DNA of 23,766 bases, from the NCBI GenBank assembly GCA_023227685.1, contig JALNVG010000015.1, forward strand, positions 1-23,766, in the 5' to 3' direction. The DNA is from Bacteroidaceae bacterium (GTDB lineage: Bacteria; Bacteroidota; Bacteroidia; Bacteroidales; Bacteroidaceae). Position 1 is the first letter of the stretch. Each line of letters begins with the position of its first letter. A program made the position numbers and the translations under genes. Below, in pieces: positions 8,062 to 16,538 of the stretch. The notes beneath the pieces were generated by a model. The model was not told where the DNA came from. It was given only the letters and a program-made list of their open reading frames with translations, and did no database searches.

Positions 8062-9195
8062 ATGAATCGAAAAAAAACATTGTCTTCTTCATTTAATATG
8101 TCATGGGGGTTTATACCCATCATTATCACAATGGTAATGTGCCAGTATGTTACTTCTATATTGGCCTTATGCCTTGGATTATGCATCGGATTAGGAGGAA
8201 TATACTACAAAAAATACAATAAAGAGAAAGTACATATACCGAATTTCATTCTTTATATCAGCACATTCATGATTATCCCGTTTATCATACTCACATTTTA
8301 TCCACAACGTCTAATCACATCACAGACCTTACCCTTTGCACTAGAATTAAGTATCTTGTTTTCTTTTACTATTCTTTATCCTGGAAAAAGATTGTTGGAA
8401 TGTCATATTATTAAAAGGACAAGGGGATGCAACAAAAGAATCTATAAACAAGGAACTGAATCTACTGCCGTTTCCATACGTCTCTTTCTAATTTTAGGAT
8501 GGCTACATCTATGCACACTTATTATAATGAACCTAGAAAAGAATCAAATAAGTCAGAAAAACTTATGGATCATGATCGACCTGCTTCCTATACTTGTCTT
8601 CACATTGGTCATTATACTTAATCAATTTGCGATTAAATACTTTAATCGTTTAATGTCAAATATAGAATACTTACCTATTGTCAATATTCATGGAGATGTA
8701 ATAGGGAAAAGCCCGTTGTTTGAAACTATAATGCACAAAAACAGTTATATTACCCCGATTATACGTATAGCCATTTACATCAACGGCATGTTATTTTTAT
8801 GTAAACGACCTTTTACAGCCTTACTGGACAAAGGTACTACAGATATACCTTTGGAATGTTATCTGCAATACGGCGAAACTCTTGATGAGGGAGTTAAGCG
8901 CATCATTAACAACACTTTTTCTGCTGACAAATTCGATATCAAAAAAATCGTTCCAAAATTCAACATCATGTATCACTTTGAAAGTCCTACGGCCAATTGT
9001 TTAATTTATCTCTATCTGATTGAGCTAAAAGATGAATCATTGTTATGCAGCTCCCAATTAAAAAGCGGGAAACTCTGGTGTTTCAAGCAAATAGAAGAAA
9101 ACTTGGGGAAAAATTTCTTTTGTAATTGTTTTGAAGAAGAATATGAATACTTGAAAAATACTATCTGTATAAGAGATAAATACAAGGAATCTTAG
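8062..9195 (+). CDS. Membrane protein with degenerate NUDIX-like C-terminal domain
   Basis: A 377-residue protein in two halves. Residues 1 to about 195 hold about six hydrophobic segments (near 16-34, 32-48, 60-80, 88-106, 138-157, 168-188), so this half is membrane-embedded. Residues about 200-370 look like a soluble NUDIX fold of the isopentenyl-diphosphate-isomerase type: LPIVNIHGDVIGKSPLFE, then RIAIYINGMLFLCKRP, then CYLQYGETLDEGVKRIINNT. In the NUDIX box the GE pair at 271-272 is kept, but the catalytic RExxEE is replaced by RIINNT (280-285). A working pyrophosphohydrolase is therefore unlikely, and a ligand-sensing or structural role is possible. Similar hypothetical proteins occur in Bacteroides, as far as I recall. 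The 3' end overlaps the convergent methyltransferase gene by 35 bp. Confidence 0.75.
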   Translation: MNRKKTLSSSFNMSWGFIPIIITMVMCQYVTSILALCLGLCIGLGGIYYKKYNKEKVHIPNFILYISTFMIIPFIILTFYPQRLITSQTLPFALELSILFSFTILYPGKRLLECHIIKRTRGCNKRIYKQGTESTAVSIRLFLILGWLHLCTLIIMNLEKNQISQKNLWIMIDLLPILVFTLVIILNQFAIKYFNRLMSNIEYLPIVNIHGDVIGKSPLFETIMHKNSYITPIIRIAIYINGMLFLCKRPFTALLDKGTTDIPLECYLQYGETLDEGVKRIINNTFSADKFDIKKIVPKFNIMYHFESPTANCLIYLYLIELKDESLLCSSQLKSGKLWCFKQIEENLGKNFFCNCFEEEYEYLKNTICIRDKYKES

Positions 9196-9865
9196 GCAAA
9201 TTAGGCAATTGTCGTTTCCATTCTTTTACCATAAGGGTACGGATATATTCGTCTTGGCAAGTCAAATTAGCAGCAATACACAATTTCGTTTGTGGACGAC
9301 AAACTTGTAAAACATCGGCTACCATCTTATTATTACGATAAGGCGTCTCAATGAAAAGTTGGGTTTGATCTTCGCTATATATCCTTTGTTCAAGACTTTT
9401 CAACTTTTTTACCCTTTCATTCTGTTCAATTGGCAAATAACCATTGAAAGCAAAACTCTGTCCGTTAAAACCAGCTCCCATAACAGACAAGATAATAGAA
9501 GAAGGACCAACAAGCGGAACAACTTTCAATCCTCTTTGCTGTGCGATACAGACAACATCAGCCCCGGGATCCGCGACAGCCGGACAGCCGGCTTCAGAAA
9601 TAATTCCCATTGATGAACCATTAATCAGAGGACCAAGATAACCGGAAACATCTTCGGGCGACGTATGCTGATTCAAAGTATAAAACGAAAGAGTATTAAT
9701 ATCAATCTCTGCATCTACTTTTTTTAAAAAACGACGGGCTGAACGAATATCCTCAACGATAAAATGACGAATATTACTGATTACCTCTTTATTGTAAGAA
9801 GGTAAAACTCTTTCGATATTTGTATCACCTAAGGTGACAGGTATGAGATAAAGTGCAGTTTCCAT
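9161..9865 (-). CDS. RsmI-like SAM-dependent methyltransferase
   Basis: A tetrapyrrole-methylase-fold methyltransferase of the RsmI/YraL family; RsmI 2'-O-methylates C1402 of 16S rRNA. The family markers are an N-terminal LYLIPVTLGD strand, the conserved loop SEAGCPAVADPG (90-101), the SAM-binding VGPSSIILSVMGAGFNGQ segment (119-136), and LFIETPYRNNKM. The product has 234 residues against roughly 286 in E. coli, so it belongs to the shorter Bacteroidetes form lacking the C-terminal extension. Whether the substrate is still rRNA cannot be seen. It overlaps the 3' end of the membrane/NUDIX gene by 35 bp in convergent orientation. An exact -7 element lies 24 bp upstream of its start. Confidence 0.85.
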   Translation of the reverse strand: METALYLIPVTLGDTNIERVLPSYNKEVISNIRHFIVEDIRSARRFLKKVDAEIDINTLSFYTLNQHTSPEDVSGYLGPLINGSSMGIISEAGCPAVADPGADVVCIAQQRGLKVVPLVGPSSIILSVMGAGFNGQSFAFNGYLPIEQNERVKKLKSLEQRIYSEDQTQLFIETPYRNNKMVADVLQVCRPQTKLCIAANLTCQDEYIRTLMVKEWKRQLPNLPKIPCIYLLYR

Positions 9866-9888
9866 ATAAAATTCTAATCAATAATGTG

Positions 9889-9896
9889 CAAATATA
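9889..9896 (-). promoter_or_regulatory. -7 promoter element of the methyltransferase gene
   Basis: On the minus strand this reads TATATTTG, an exact TAnnTTTG match, with the gene start (9865) 24 bp downstream. No obvious -33 TTTG is present. Confidence 0.55.
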
Positions 9897-10002
9897 GACA
9901 TTTCATGAAAGAGAAGCTTATAAATAAGAATAGAAATATCGGATATAACAAAAAATACAACATTTGCAACAAAAAATACACATACGATAAAAAAAGGCAC
10001 AT

Positions 10003-10010
10003 TATCTTTG
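10003..10010 (+). promoter_or_regulatory. -7 promoter element of the GH28 gene
   Basis: TATCTTTG is an exact TAnnTTTG match in the divergent gap between the methyltransferase and GH28 genes. No TTTG is seen at the -33 distance, which may mean activator dependence. It would give a leader of about 200 nt containing the inverted repeat at 10078-10118. Confidence 0.55.
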
Positions 10011-10077
10011 CAATGACAATAAAAGAGATTTTTTCATAAATTTCATTTAAGGTTAGAATTAGGTTAACATGATTTCC

Positions 10078-10118
10078 CTTTTTAGCAAGCGGCTTGTGAT
10101 AAGTTGTTTGCTAAAAAG
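10078..10118 (+). repeat. 13-bp inverted repeat in the GH28 leader
   Basis: CTTTTTAGCAAGC (10078-10090) and GTTTGCTAAAAAG (10106-10118) are reverse complements with one mismatch, separated by 15 nt. It is the main feature of the 351-bp gap between 9866 and 10216, about 100 bp before the GH28 start. No T-run follows, so it is not a classical terminator. It could be an mRNA leader hairpin or a protein-binding palindrome. Confidence 0.6.
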
Positions 10119-10216
10119 AAAATCAACTTCTTCCCTTATTAATAAATAAATGAAAAGACCTAAGAATAAGAATATATTCAAAACTAAAAAAACGATAAAA
10201 TACACACCATCGAATT

Positions 10217-11833
10217 ATGCACGTTCTACAGAAAACCATTTGGGGGCTATTCATATTATTGATACTACCATTCTTTACTGGATGCAAAGCAGACAATCAA
10301 AACAATTTGGTTAATAATAGTATCTACAACAATATCCCTTTTCAAATGCCAAAAATCAAACAACCCAACTTCCCTAATTATGAAATCAGCATTAAGAAAT
10401 TCGGAGCTATACCTGATGGCAACTTCTTAAACACACAAGCCATTAACGATGCGATCAGAGCGGTTAGTAATCACGGCGGTGGCAAAGTAATCATTCCAGA
10501 AGGTCTTTGGCTAACTGGCCCTATCGTATTACAAAGCAATGTAAATTTGTTCTTAGAACATAATGCGCTCGTCCTATTTACAGATGATTATAAACAATAT
10601 CCAATTGTCAAGACTATTTTTGAAGGATTAGAGACATACCGTTGCCAATCACCGATTTCAGCTAATGGAGTAGAAAATATTGCCATTACGGGATATGGTA
10701 TATTTGACGGAAACGGAGATAGTTGGCGACCGGTAAAGAAAGATAAACTAACCGAATCGCAATGGAAAAGCAAAATAAAATCGGGTGGCATAGTTGAAGA
10801 GAAAAGCAAAACGTGGTATCCCACAGAAAGTTCACTGAAAGGAGCCAAAGCATGTACAAATTTTAATGTCCCCGACAATATCAGTACAACAGCAGAATGG
10901 GAATCTATTCGCACATGGCTCAGACCGGTCATGCTTAATATATCAAAGAGTAAGAAAGTATTATTGGAAGGCGTAACTTTTAAGAACTCTCCGTGTTGGT
11001 GCCTACATCCTATTTCATGTGAAGATATAATGATCATAGGCGTTAAGGTCATCAATCCTTGGTATTCACAAAACGGTGATGCTTTGGATTTGGAATCTTG
11101 CAAGAACACATTAATTGCCAATAGTCTTTTCGACGCAGGTGATGATGCGATCTGTATAAAATCAGGAAAAGATGCCGACGGACGTAAACGTGGTGAACCA
11201 TGCCAGAATGTAATTGTTAAGAATAACACGGTGCTCCATGGGCATGGAGGATTTGTAGTTGGAAGCGAAATGTCAGGAGGTGTTAAGAATATTTTTGTCG
11301 AGAATTGCACTTTTCTTGGTACTGATGTTGGCATACGCTTTAAAAGCACTAGAGGTCGCGGCGGCACCGTTGAAGGCATATATATCGACCACATAAATAT
11401 GATAAACATACCTAATGAAGCTTTATTATTTAATCTGTTTTATGGAGGCAAAGATCCGGGACAAAACAATACAGAAAATTCTGAAGATTCAACCATAACT
11501 AATGTTATTATCCCACCAATCACCGACAAAACACCGATTTTTAAAGATATTCATATTTCAAATATCGTCTGTAATGGTGCCGGAAGAGCTATGTATTTCA
11601 ACGGATTGCCCGAAATGCCCATTAAGAACATAACAGTAAAGAATGTCATAATAACCAATGCTAAAAAGAGAGCATACATCTGTAACACCAATGATATAGT
11701 TCTTGAAAACATAAGGATAGATAGCAATAAAGATAATCCAAACTTGTTTATCAAAAAATCAAAAAATGTAAAAATTAATGGTGTTCGTTATAACAGCTTT
11801 AATAATAAAGGAGAGAATTTGAGCTTTTATTAA
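10217..11833 (+). CDS. Glycoside hydrolase family 28 (polygalacturonase-like) lipoprotein
   Basis: A predicted pectin-backbone hydrolase cleaving alpha-linked galacturonic acid, possibly in rhamnogalacturonan. The 538 residues start with a lipoprotein signal (LFILLILPFFTGC, lipobox cysteine C23), so the enzyme is probably membrane-anchored. A KKFGAIPDGNFLNTQAINDA segment (about 60-80) is the usual start of the right-handed beta-helix. The GH28 active-site motifs are present: NGDALD (D288), GDDAIC (D309, D310), HGHGG (H343) and RFK (R374, K376). The STRGRGG sequence after RFK is typical of bacterial exo-acting GH28 members. It is the first gene of a three-gene glycan locus but has its own terminator. 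Exact linkage specificity is not predictable here. Confidence 0.9.
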   Translation: MHVLQKTIWGLFILLILPFFTGCKADNQNNLVNNSIYNNIPFQMPKIKQPNFPNYEISIKKFGAIPDGNFLNTQAINDAIRAVSNHGGGKVIIPEGLWLTGPIVLQSNVNLFLEHNALVLFTDDYKQYPIVKTIFEGLETYRCQSPISANGVENIAITGYGIFDGNGDSWRPVKKDKLTESQWKSKIKSGGIVEEKSKTWYPTESSLKGAKACTNFNVPDNISTTAEWESIRTWLRPVMLNISKSKKVLLEGVTFKNSPCWCLHPISCEDIMIIGVKVINPWYSQNGDALDLESCKNTLIANSLFDAGDDAICIKSGKDADGRKRGEPCQNVIVKNNTVLHGHGGFVVGSEMSGGVKNIFVENCTFLGTDVGIRFKSTRGRGGTVEGIYIDHINMINIPNEALLFNLFYGGKDPGQNNTENSEDSTITNVIIPPITDKTPIFKDIHISNIVCNGAGRAMYFNGLPEMPIKNITVKNVIITNAKKRAYICNTNDIVLENIRIDSNKDNPNLFIKKSKNVKINGVRYNSFNNKGENLSFY

Positions 11834-11850
11834 TAATCAGATAATCATTA

Positions 11851-11907
11851 AAAAGGTAGCAGCGCAATTAATTAAAGAATTAATAAACTGTTACCCTTTT
11901 ATTTTTT
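11851..11907 (+). terminator. Rho-independent terminator after GH28
   Basis: AAAAGGTAGCAG (11851-11862) pairs with CTGTTACCCTTTT (11888-11900) with one bulge and one mismatch. Inside it ATTAATT (11867-11873) pairs with AATTAAT (11878-11884) around an AAAG loop. The run ATTTTTT (11901-11907) follows directly, as expected for intrinsic termination. The last T of this run is also the first base of the next promoter element. Confidence 0.7.
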
Positions 11908-11914
11908 ATATTTG
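11907..11914 (+). promoter_or_regulatory. -7 promoter element of the DUF4861-like gene
   Basis: TATATTTG is an exact TAnnTTTG match 24 bp before the ATG at 11939. It overlaps the T-run of the preceding terminator by one base. No TTTG -33 box is present because that region is occupied by the terminator stem. Confidence 0.6.
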
Positions 11915-11938
11915 CCATATAAAGAAAACATATTCAAC

Positions 11939-13162
11939 ATGAAGAGATTTTTATCATTACTCGCAATAGTACTTGTTTGCAGTACAACAACCTTGTGTGG
12001 ACAAGAAGTAAAACCTATCACTATATCAGTCAACAATAACTGGAACGAGGCCAAGAAAAATGAGCCAATCGTTATTAAGCTTAGCGACCTCAATCTGAAA
12101 TTCCGTGTCCAATCAGCTGTCGTTAAAGAAGATTCTATAGAAATTCCCTCACAATTGGATGATATGAATGGTGACCTTAAGTTTGACGAATTGGCTTTCA
12201 TTACTAATTTGCCTGCTAATGGCAAGAAGTTGTTCAATATCATATTTTCAAGTAAAGAAAGTACTAAAACTTATATTCCAAGGGTTTATGCCGAGATGTT
12301 AGTTAGTAGCAAGGATGGAAAACATGTACCGGTAATTTCGGTTACGATACCAGGGACAAGTAATATATATAGTCAAATGCATCATCACGGTCCAGCACTC
12401 GAATCTGAATTGGTGGCCTACCGACTTTATTTCGATAAAAGACAGACCATAGATATCTATGGAAAATTTCATAAAGGGTTCGAAATCAAAGAATCTCAAT
12501 TTTATCCCACTGACCCGCAATTAGTACGAGGATTCGGTGATGATGTACTATTCGTTGGCAGTAGCTGTGGAGTAGGTACACTAAGAGGATGGGATGGCAA
12601 AAAAACTACCTATATCGACCCAGTCGACACTCGAACGGAACGGATTATCGCATACGGTCCAGTACGCGTCATCGCAGAAATTGTAGACAATGGCTGGCAG
12701 TATCAAGGTACAAAATTAAATATGACAACAAAATACACTCTTTACGCCGGGCATCGGGATTTATTCATTGATGCCCGTTTTGAAGAACCCCTCCAAAACG
12801 AGATTTTTGCTACTGGTGTAGAAGATATAAAAAACTCAATATCTTATTTCGATCACAAAGGTTTAGTTGGTTGTTGGGGACGCGATTGGCCAGTTAACGA
12901 TACGATAAAATATGCCAAAGAAACCGTCGGTTTAGGCACTTATATTCCACAAAAATATGTTGTCAATGAAACCAAAGATAATGCAAATTACCTTTATACG
13001 ATCGGAGCAAAATCTCAAAAGACTTTTCATTATTACACCGTCTTCACCTCAAGAAAAGAAACCTTTGGTTGCAAAACGCCAAATGAATGGTTCGCCTATC
13101 TCCGTCAGTGGAAAAAGGAACTAGAACATCCGGCAATGGTTAAGATCAAAAAAATAAAATAA
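11939..13162 (+). CDS. DUF4861-like exported protein
   Basis: A 407-residue secreted protein with a clear signal peptide (MKRFLSLLAIVLVCSTTTLC, then GQEVKP). The body has features I associate with the DUF4861 family of carbohydrate loci: NNWNEAKKNEPIVIKLSDL near the mature N-terminus, then a MHHHGPALESELVAYRLYFD segment, GRDWPVND, and EWFAYLRQWKKE at the end. The reaction is unknown to me. Its location between a GH28 and a GH43 gene implies a part in breaking down the same glycan. The ATG at 11939 is chosen over an in-frame TTG at 11912, because that TTG lies inside the promoter element and would put nine charged residues before the signal peptide. Confidence 0.75.
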   Translation: MKRFLSLLAIVLVCSTTTLCGQEVKPITISVNNNWNEAKKNEPIVIKLSDLNLKFRVQSAVVKEDSIEIPSQLDDMNGDLKFDELAFITNLPANGKKLFNIIFSSKESTKTYIPRVYAEMLVSSKDGKHVPVISVTIPGTSNIYSQMHHHGPALESELVAYRLYFDKRQTIDIYGKFHKGFEIKESQFYPTDPQLVRGFGDDVLFVGSSCGVGTLRGWDGKKTTYIDPVDTRTERIIAYGPVRVIAEIVDNGWQYQGTKLNMTTKYTLYAGHRDLFIDARFEEPLQNEIFATGVEDIKNSISYFDHKGLVGCWGRDWPVNDTIKYAKETVGLGTYIPQKYVVNETKDNANYLYTIGAKSQKTFHYYTVFTSRKETFGCKTPNEWFAYLRQWKKELEHPAMVKIKKIK

Positions 13163-13220
13163 GACCTAAAATTAATTCGGCGAAATAATATAAACAATAT
13201 TGCAAATCATAAAAAGAATA

Positions 13221-14906
13221 ATGACAAATATGAAAAGAAACGCCATAATAATCATATTAACCATCTGTACTATTTTCCCTTCTATGGGACAAAAGGACTA
13301 CATTTCCAAGGTCTGGGTAGCAGATCAGGGCAATGGTACCTATCATAACCCGATACTTTATGCCGATTATTCTGATCCCGACGTTTGCCGAGTAGACTGT
13401 GATTATTACATGACTTCTTCAAGTTTCAGCTGTGTTCCCGGTTTGCAAATTCTTCATTCCAAAGATTTGGTAAATTGGAGCATCATCGGCGCAGCTATCC
13501 CTTACACTCTCACACCTAATGAAAAGCCGGAACATCCCCATCATGGCGACAGAGTTTGGGCACCAAGCATGCGTTATCACAATAAAATGTTTTATATCTT
13601 CTGGGGAGATCCTGATCAAGGTGCTTTCATGATACAAACAAAAGAGATCAAAGGGCCATGGTCTAAACCTATTCTCGTCAAATCAGGTAAAGGAATTATA
13701 GACACTTGCCCACTATGGGACGATGATGGAAAAGTGTATCTGGTTCATGCTTATGCCGGTAGCAGGGCCCAACTAAAAAGCGTTATCGCAATTTGTGAAC
13801 TGAATGCCAACGCAACCAAAGCCATAACACCCTCACGTATCATCTACGATGGACACAAAGATAATCCTACTTGCGAAGGACCCAAATTTTACAAACGTGG
13901 AAAATATTATTATATTTTTCATCCAGCCGGAGGTGTTGCTACTGGTTGGCAAATTGTACAACGTTCAGAAAGCGTTTATGGGCCTTATGAATGGAAAAAA
14001 GTTTTGTCGCAAGGTAATACAAAAATTAATGGTCCCCATCAAGGTGCTTGGGTCGAAACGCAAACAGGTGAAAACTGGTTTATCCATTTTCAAGATGTTG
14101 GAGCTTACGGTCGAATCATATATCTTGAGCCAATGAAATGGATTAATGATTGGCCTGTTATTGGCATTGATAAAAATGGCGATGGTTGCGGTGAACCTGT
14201 ACTTTCCTATAAAAAGCCGAATGTCGGCAAAAGTTATCCAATCTGTACGCCACAAGAGAATGATGAATTTAATGATTATACCCTCGCTCCACAATGGCAA
14301 TGGCAAGCAAACTATAACGAAAAATGGGCTTACTTTGCTGGTAATAAAGGCTTTTTACGACTTTATTCTTATCCCGTGACTAATGATTACAAAAATCTAT
14401 GGGATGTGGCCAACTTACTTCTCCAAAAAACACCAGCCAAAAACTTTGCCACTACAATAAAACTAACTTTCGAACCCACGAACAAATACTTCGGCGAGCG
14501 AACCGGCCTAATAGTGATGGGCTTAAATTATGCCGGACTGATAATTAAAAACACTTCCGGAGGTCTGGTACTTTCCCAAATCGAATGCAAGAATGCAGAC
14601 AAAGGATCAGCCGAACAAATTAATGCATCAAAAAAATTAAACAATGGCACAATTTACTTAAAAACAAAATTCAGCTGTAACGGTGAAAAAATCAAAGGAA
14701 ATGAAAACGACTCGGGCTTAAAGGTAATGTGTTCTTTTGGTTATAGCTTTGACGGAAGGAATTTCAAAACATTAGGGCAACCTTTTCAAGCCAAAGAAGG
14801 AAAATGGATCGGAACAAAAATCGGCACATTCTGCACCCGTCCTGCAATAATGACCAATGATGGCGGGTGGAGTGACGTAGATTGGTTTAGAATAACAAAA
14901 GAATGA
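13221..14906 (+). CDS. Glycoside hydrolase family 43 (beta-xylosidase / arabinofuranosidase-like)
   Basis: A predicted exported enzyme removing xylose or arabinose units, typical of side-chain trimming. From the ATG at 13221 the product has 561 residues. A signal peptide (AIIIILTICTIFPSMGQ) is followed by a five-bladed propeller catalytic domain (about 30-330) and a C-terminal concanavalin-like beta-sandwich (about 345-561; DEFNDYTLAPQWQWQANYN). The catalytic acids are visible: D52 in ADYSDPDV (base), D161 in IIDTCPLWDDDG, and E219 in TCEGPKFYKRG (acid). The two-domain design resembles GH43 subfamily 12. An ATG at 13230 is an equally good start, and a TTG at 13200 is less likely. It lies 58 bp after the DUF4861-like gene with no promoter between, so the two are probably co-transcribed. 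Confidence 0.9.
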   Translation: MTNMKRNAIIIILTICTIFPSMGQKDYISKVWVADQGNGTYHNPILYADYSDPDVCRVDCDYYMTSSSFSCVPGLQILHSKDLVNWSIIGAAIPYTLTPNEKPEHPHHGDRVWAPSMRYHNKMFYIFWGDPDQGAFMIQTKEIKGPWSKPILVKSGKGIIDTCPLWDDDGKVYLVHAYAGSRAQLKSVIAICELNANATKAITPSRIIYDGHKDNPTCEGPKFYKRGKYYYIFHPAGGVATGWQIVQRSESVYGPYEWKKVLSQGNTKINGPHQGAWVETQTGENWFIHFQDVGAYGRIIYLEPMKWINDWPVIGIDKNGDGCGEPVLSYKKPNVGKSYPICTPQENDEFNDYTLAPQWQWQANYNEKWAYFAGNKGFLRLYSYPVTNDYKNLWDVANLLLQKTPAKNFATTIKLTFEPTNKYFGERTGLIVMGLNYAGLIIKNTSGGLVLSQIECKNADKGSAEQINASKKLNNGTIYLKTKFSCNGEKIKGNENDSGLKVMCSFGYSFDGRNFKTLGQPFQAKEGKWIGTKIGTFCTRPAIMTNDGGWSDVDWFRITKE

Positions 14907-14928
14907 TAGGTTAAGTTCACTTAATGAT

Positions 14929-14959
14929 TTTGTCTATCTAGTTATATTTATTACTTTTG
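14929..14959 (+). promoter_or_regulatory. Bacteroidetes-type promoter of the HAD-helicase operon
   Basis: TTTG at 14929-14932 and TACTTTTG at 14952-14959 are separated by exactly 19 bp, the same arrangement as at 5643-5673. It begins 23 bp after the GH43 stop, and the first HAD gene starts at 15019. Confidence 0.8.
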
Positions 14960-15018
14960 TCATTATAAAACTTAACTCAACTAGCGAGTGAGCAAAAAAC
15001 AATGATAAAGGTAAAAAG

Positions 15019-15672
15019 ATGAAAAAATTAGTTATTTTCGATTTAGACGGAACATTATTGAACACCATTGCTGATTTGGGTGGCAGCACTAATTATGCAC
15101 TCAAAAAACTTGGATATCCAACTTATCCGATATCAGAATATAAATTCAAGGTTGGAAATGGTATTAACAAACTTTTTGAGCGTGCCCTACCCGATGGTGA
15201 AAAAACAGAGGAAAATGTACTCCGCATTCGCAAAGAATTCATTCCGCACTACGATATCCACAATGCCGACGCAACTTATTCTTATCCAGGCATGCAAAAG
15301 TTATTACATACTTTGCAAGAACATGAGATAAAAATAGCTGTTGCTTCTAATAAATATCAGGCTGCCACCGAAAAACTTGTTCCCCACTTCTTTCCCGAAA
15401 TCCACTTTACAGCAATCTTCGGACAGCGTAACGGAATAAACACAAAACCCGATCCAGTCATCGTTAATGATATTCTCAAACAGGCTGGTGAAGTCCGCGA
15501 GAGCACCTTATACATAGGAGATTCCGGAGTAGATATGCAAACTGCAAAAAATGCGGGTGTAACAGCTTGCGGAGTTACTTGGGGCTTTCGTCCACGCACA
15601 GAAATAGAGAGTTATCATCCACAATACATAATTGATCACCCCGAAGAAATCATGCAAATAGCCGGTATTTAA
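15019..15672 (+). CDS. HAD family phosphatase, phosphoglycolate phosphatase-like
   Basis: A 217-residue cytoplasmic phosphatase of the Gph-like HAD subfamily. Motif I is FDLDGTLLNT with nucleophile D8 and acid D10. Motif II is the serine in IAVASNKYQ, motif III the lysine in NTKPDPV, and motif IV the acidic GDSGVDMQTA. A helical cap (about 15-80) lies between motifs I and II. The family removes phosphate from 2-phosphoglycolate or related sugar phosphates, but the true substrate cannot be told from sequence. It is the first gene after a strong promoter and is followed 44 bp later by a second HAD gene of another subfamily. Confidence 0.88.
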   Translation: MKKLVIFDLDGTLLNTIADLGGSTNYALKKLGYPTYPISEYKFKVGNGINKLFERALPDGEKTEENVLRIRKEFIPHYDIHNADATYSYPGMQKLLHTLQEHEIKIAVASNKYQAATEKLVPHFFPEIHFTAIFGQRNGINTKPDPVIVNDILKQAGEVRESTLYIGDSGVDMQTAKNAGVTACGVTWGFRPRTEIESYHPQYIIDHPEEIMQIAGI

Positions 15673-15716
15673 CTCTCATCAAACATTAGCATTAAGAATA
15701 AAAGAAAAGAGACAAA

Positions 15717-16502
15717 ATGATTAAAGCATTATTTTTTGATATCGACGGAACACTAGTCAGCTTCCAAACGCACAAGGTACCCAACTCTACCATCGCTGCC
15801 ATTACAGAAGCACACAATAAAGGTATATACGTTTTTATTTCCACAGGTCGACCAAAGGCAATCATCAACAATCTTACAGAGCTGCAAAGTCTTAATTTGA
15901 TTGACGGTTATATCACCATGAACGGTGCCTATTGCTTAATTGGCAACAATATAATTTACAAATCTCCCATATTCAGAAAAGAAGTCGAAGCCATCGCCAA
16001 CTTTACCCAACACATAAACACTGCCAGTATTTACGTAGCCGAGCATGGCATTTCTGTCAGCCAACCCAATGAAATACTCAAGCAGATTTTTTATAAAGAT
16101 TTGCATGTCGATGAAATTCCGGTCATTCCTTTTGAACAATTACCATCGGATCAGATATATCAAATCACTCCTTTCATTACTATAGAACAAGAACTCCAAC
16201 TCCACCCCCATATCCCAAATTGTGAAATAGGCCGTTGGCATTCAGCTTTTGCCGATATCACTGCGAAAGGGAACACAAAAAAGAAAGGCATGGACGAAAT
16301 CATCAAACATTTTGATTTTGATCTCAATGAGACAATGTCCTTTGGCGATGGTGGAAACGATGAAAGCATGCTCCGTCATGCCAGCATTGGCGTAGCCATG
16401 GGCCAAGCCGAGGACCACGTTAAACAAACAGCCGACTACATAACTACCTCTGTCGACAATGATGGCATATATAATGCTATGAAGCATTTTAACATCATCT
16501 AA
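15717..16502 (+). CDS. Cof-type HAD-IIB family hydrolase
   Basis: A 261-residue phosphatase of the Cof/YbiV type. Motif I is FFDIDGTLVSF (D8, D10), motif II is the serine/threonine in FISTGRPKA, and the lysine motif is in AKGNTKKKGMDEI. Motif IV is SFGDGGNDESML. The alpha/beta cap typical of the IIB class lies between motifs II and III (about 80-185). Such enzymes hydrolyse phosphorylated sugars or pyridoxal phosphate, and specificity is usually broad. Gap sizes (44 bp before, 36 bp after) suggest an operon with the other HAD gene and the helicase. Confidence 0.9.
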   Translation: MIKALFFDIDGTLVSFQTHKVPNSTIAAITEAHNKGIYVFISTGRPKAIINNLTELQSLNLIDGYITMNGAYCLIGNNIIYKSPIFRKEVEAIANFTQHINTASIYVAEHGISVSQPNEILKQIFYKDLHVDEIPVIPFEQLPSDQIYQITPFITIEQELQLHPHIPNCEIGRWHSAFADITAKGNTKKKGMDEIIKHFDFDLNETMSFGDGGNDESMLRHASIGVAMGQAEDHVKQTADYITTSVDNDGIYNAMKHFNII

Positions 16503-16538
16503 TATTATTCCGACTATCTCAACAAAAGGGGAACGCAG

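Noticed and set aside
10150..10216. ATG-initiated frame (MKRPKNKNIFKTKK...) ahead of GH28
   Set aside because: It is Lys/Asn-rich, runs into the GH28 start in another frame and ends soon after, so it looks like chance in AT-rich DNA.
10588..11409. A 273-codon open frame antisense to the GH28 gene
   Set aside because: It mirrors a gene with all GH28 active-site motifs; its own translation shows no recognisable domain and no promoter or start context.
11912..11938. TTG start giving nine extra residues on the DUF4861-like protein
   Set aside because: The TTG lies inside the -7 element and would sit upstream of the transcription start. The ATG at 11939 begins a standard signal peptide.
14912..14932. 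Small stem TTAAG/CTTAA followed by TTTTG after GH43 as a terminator
   Set aside because: Only 5 bp, and the T stretch is better explained as the -33 box of the following promoter.
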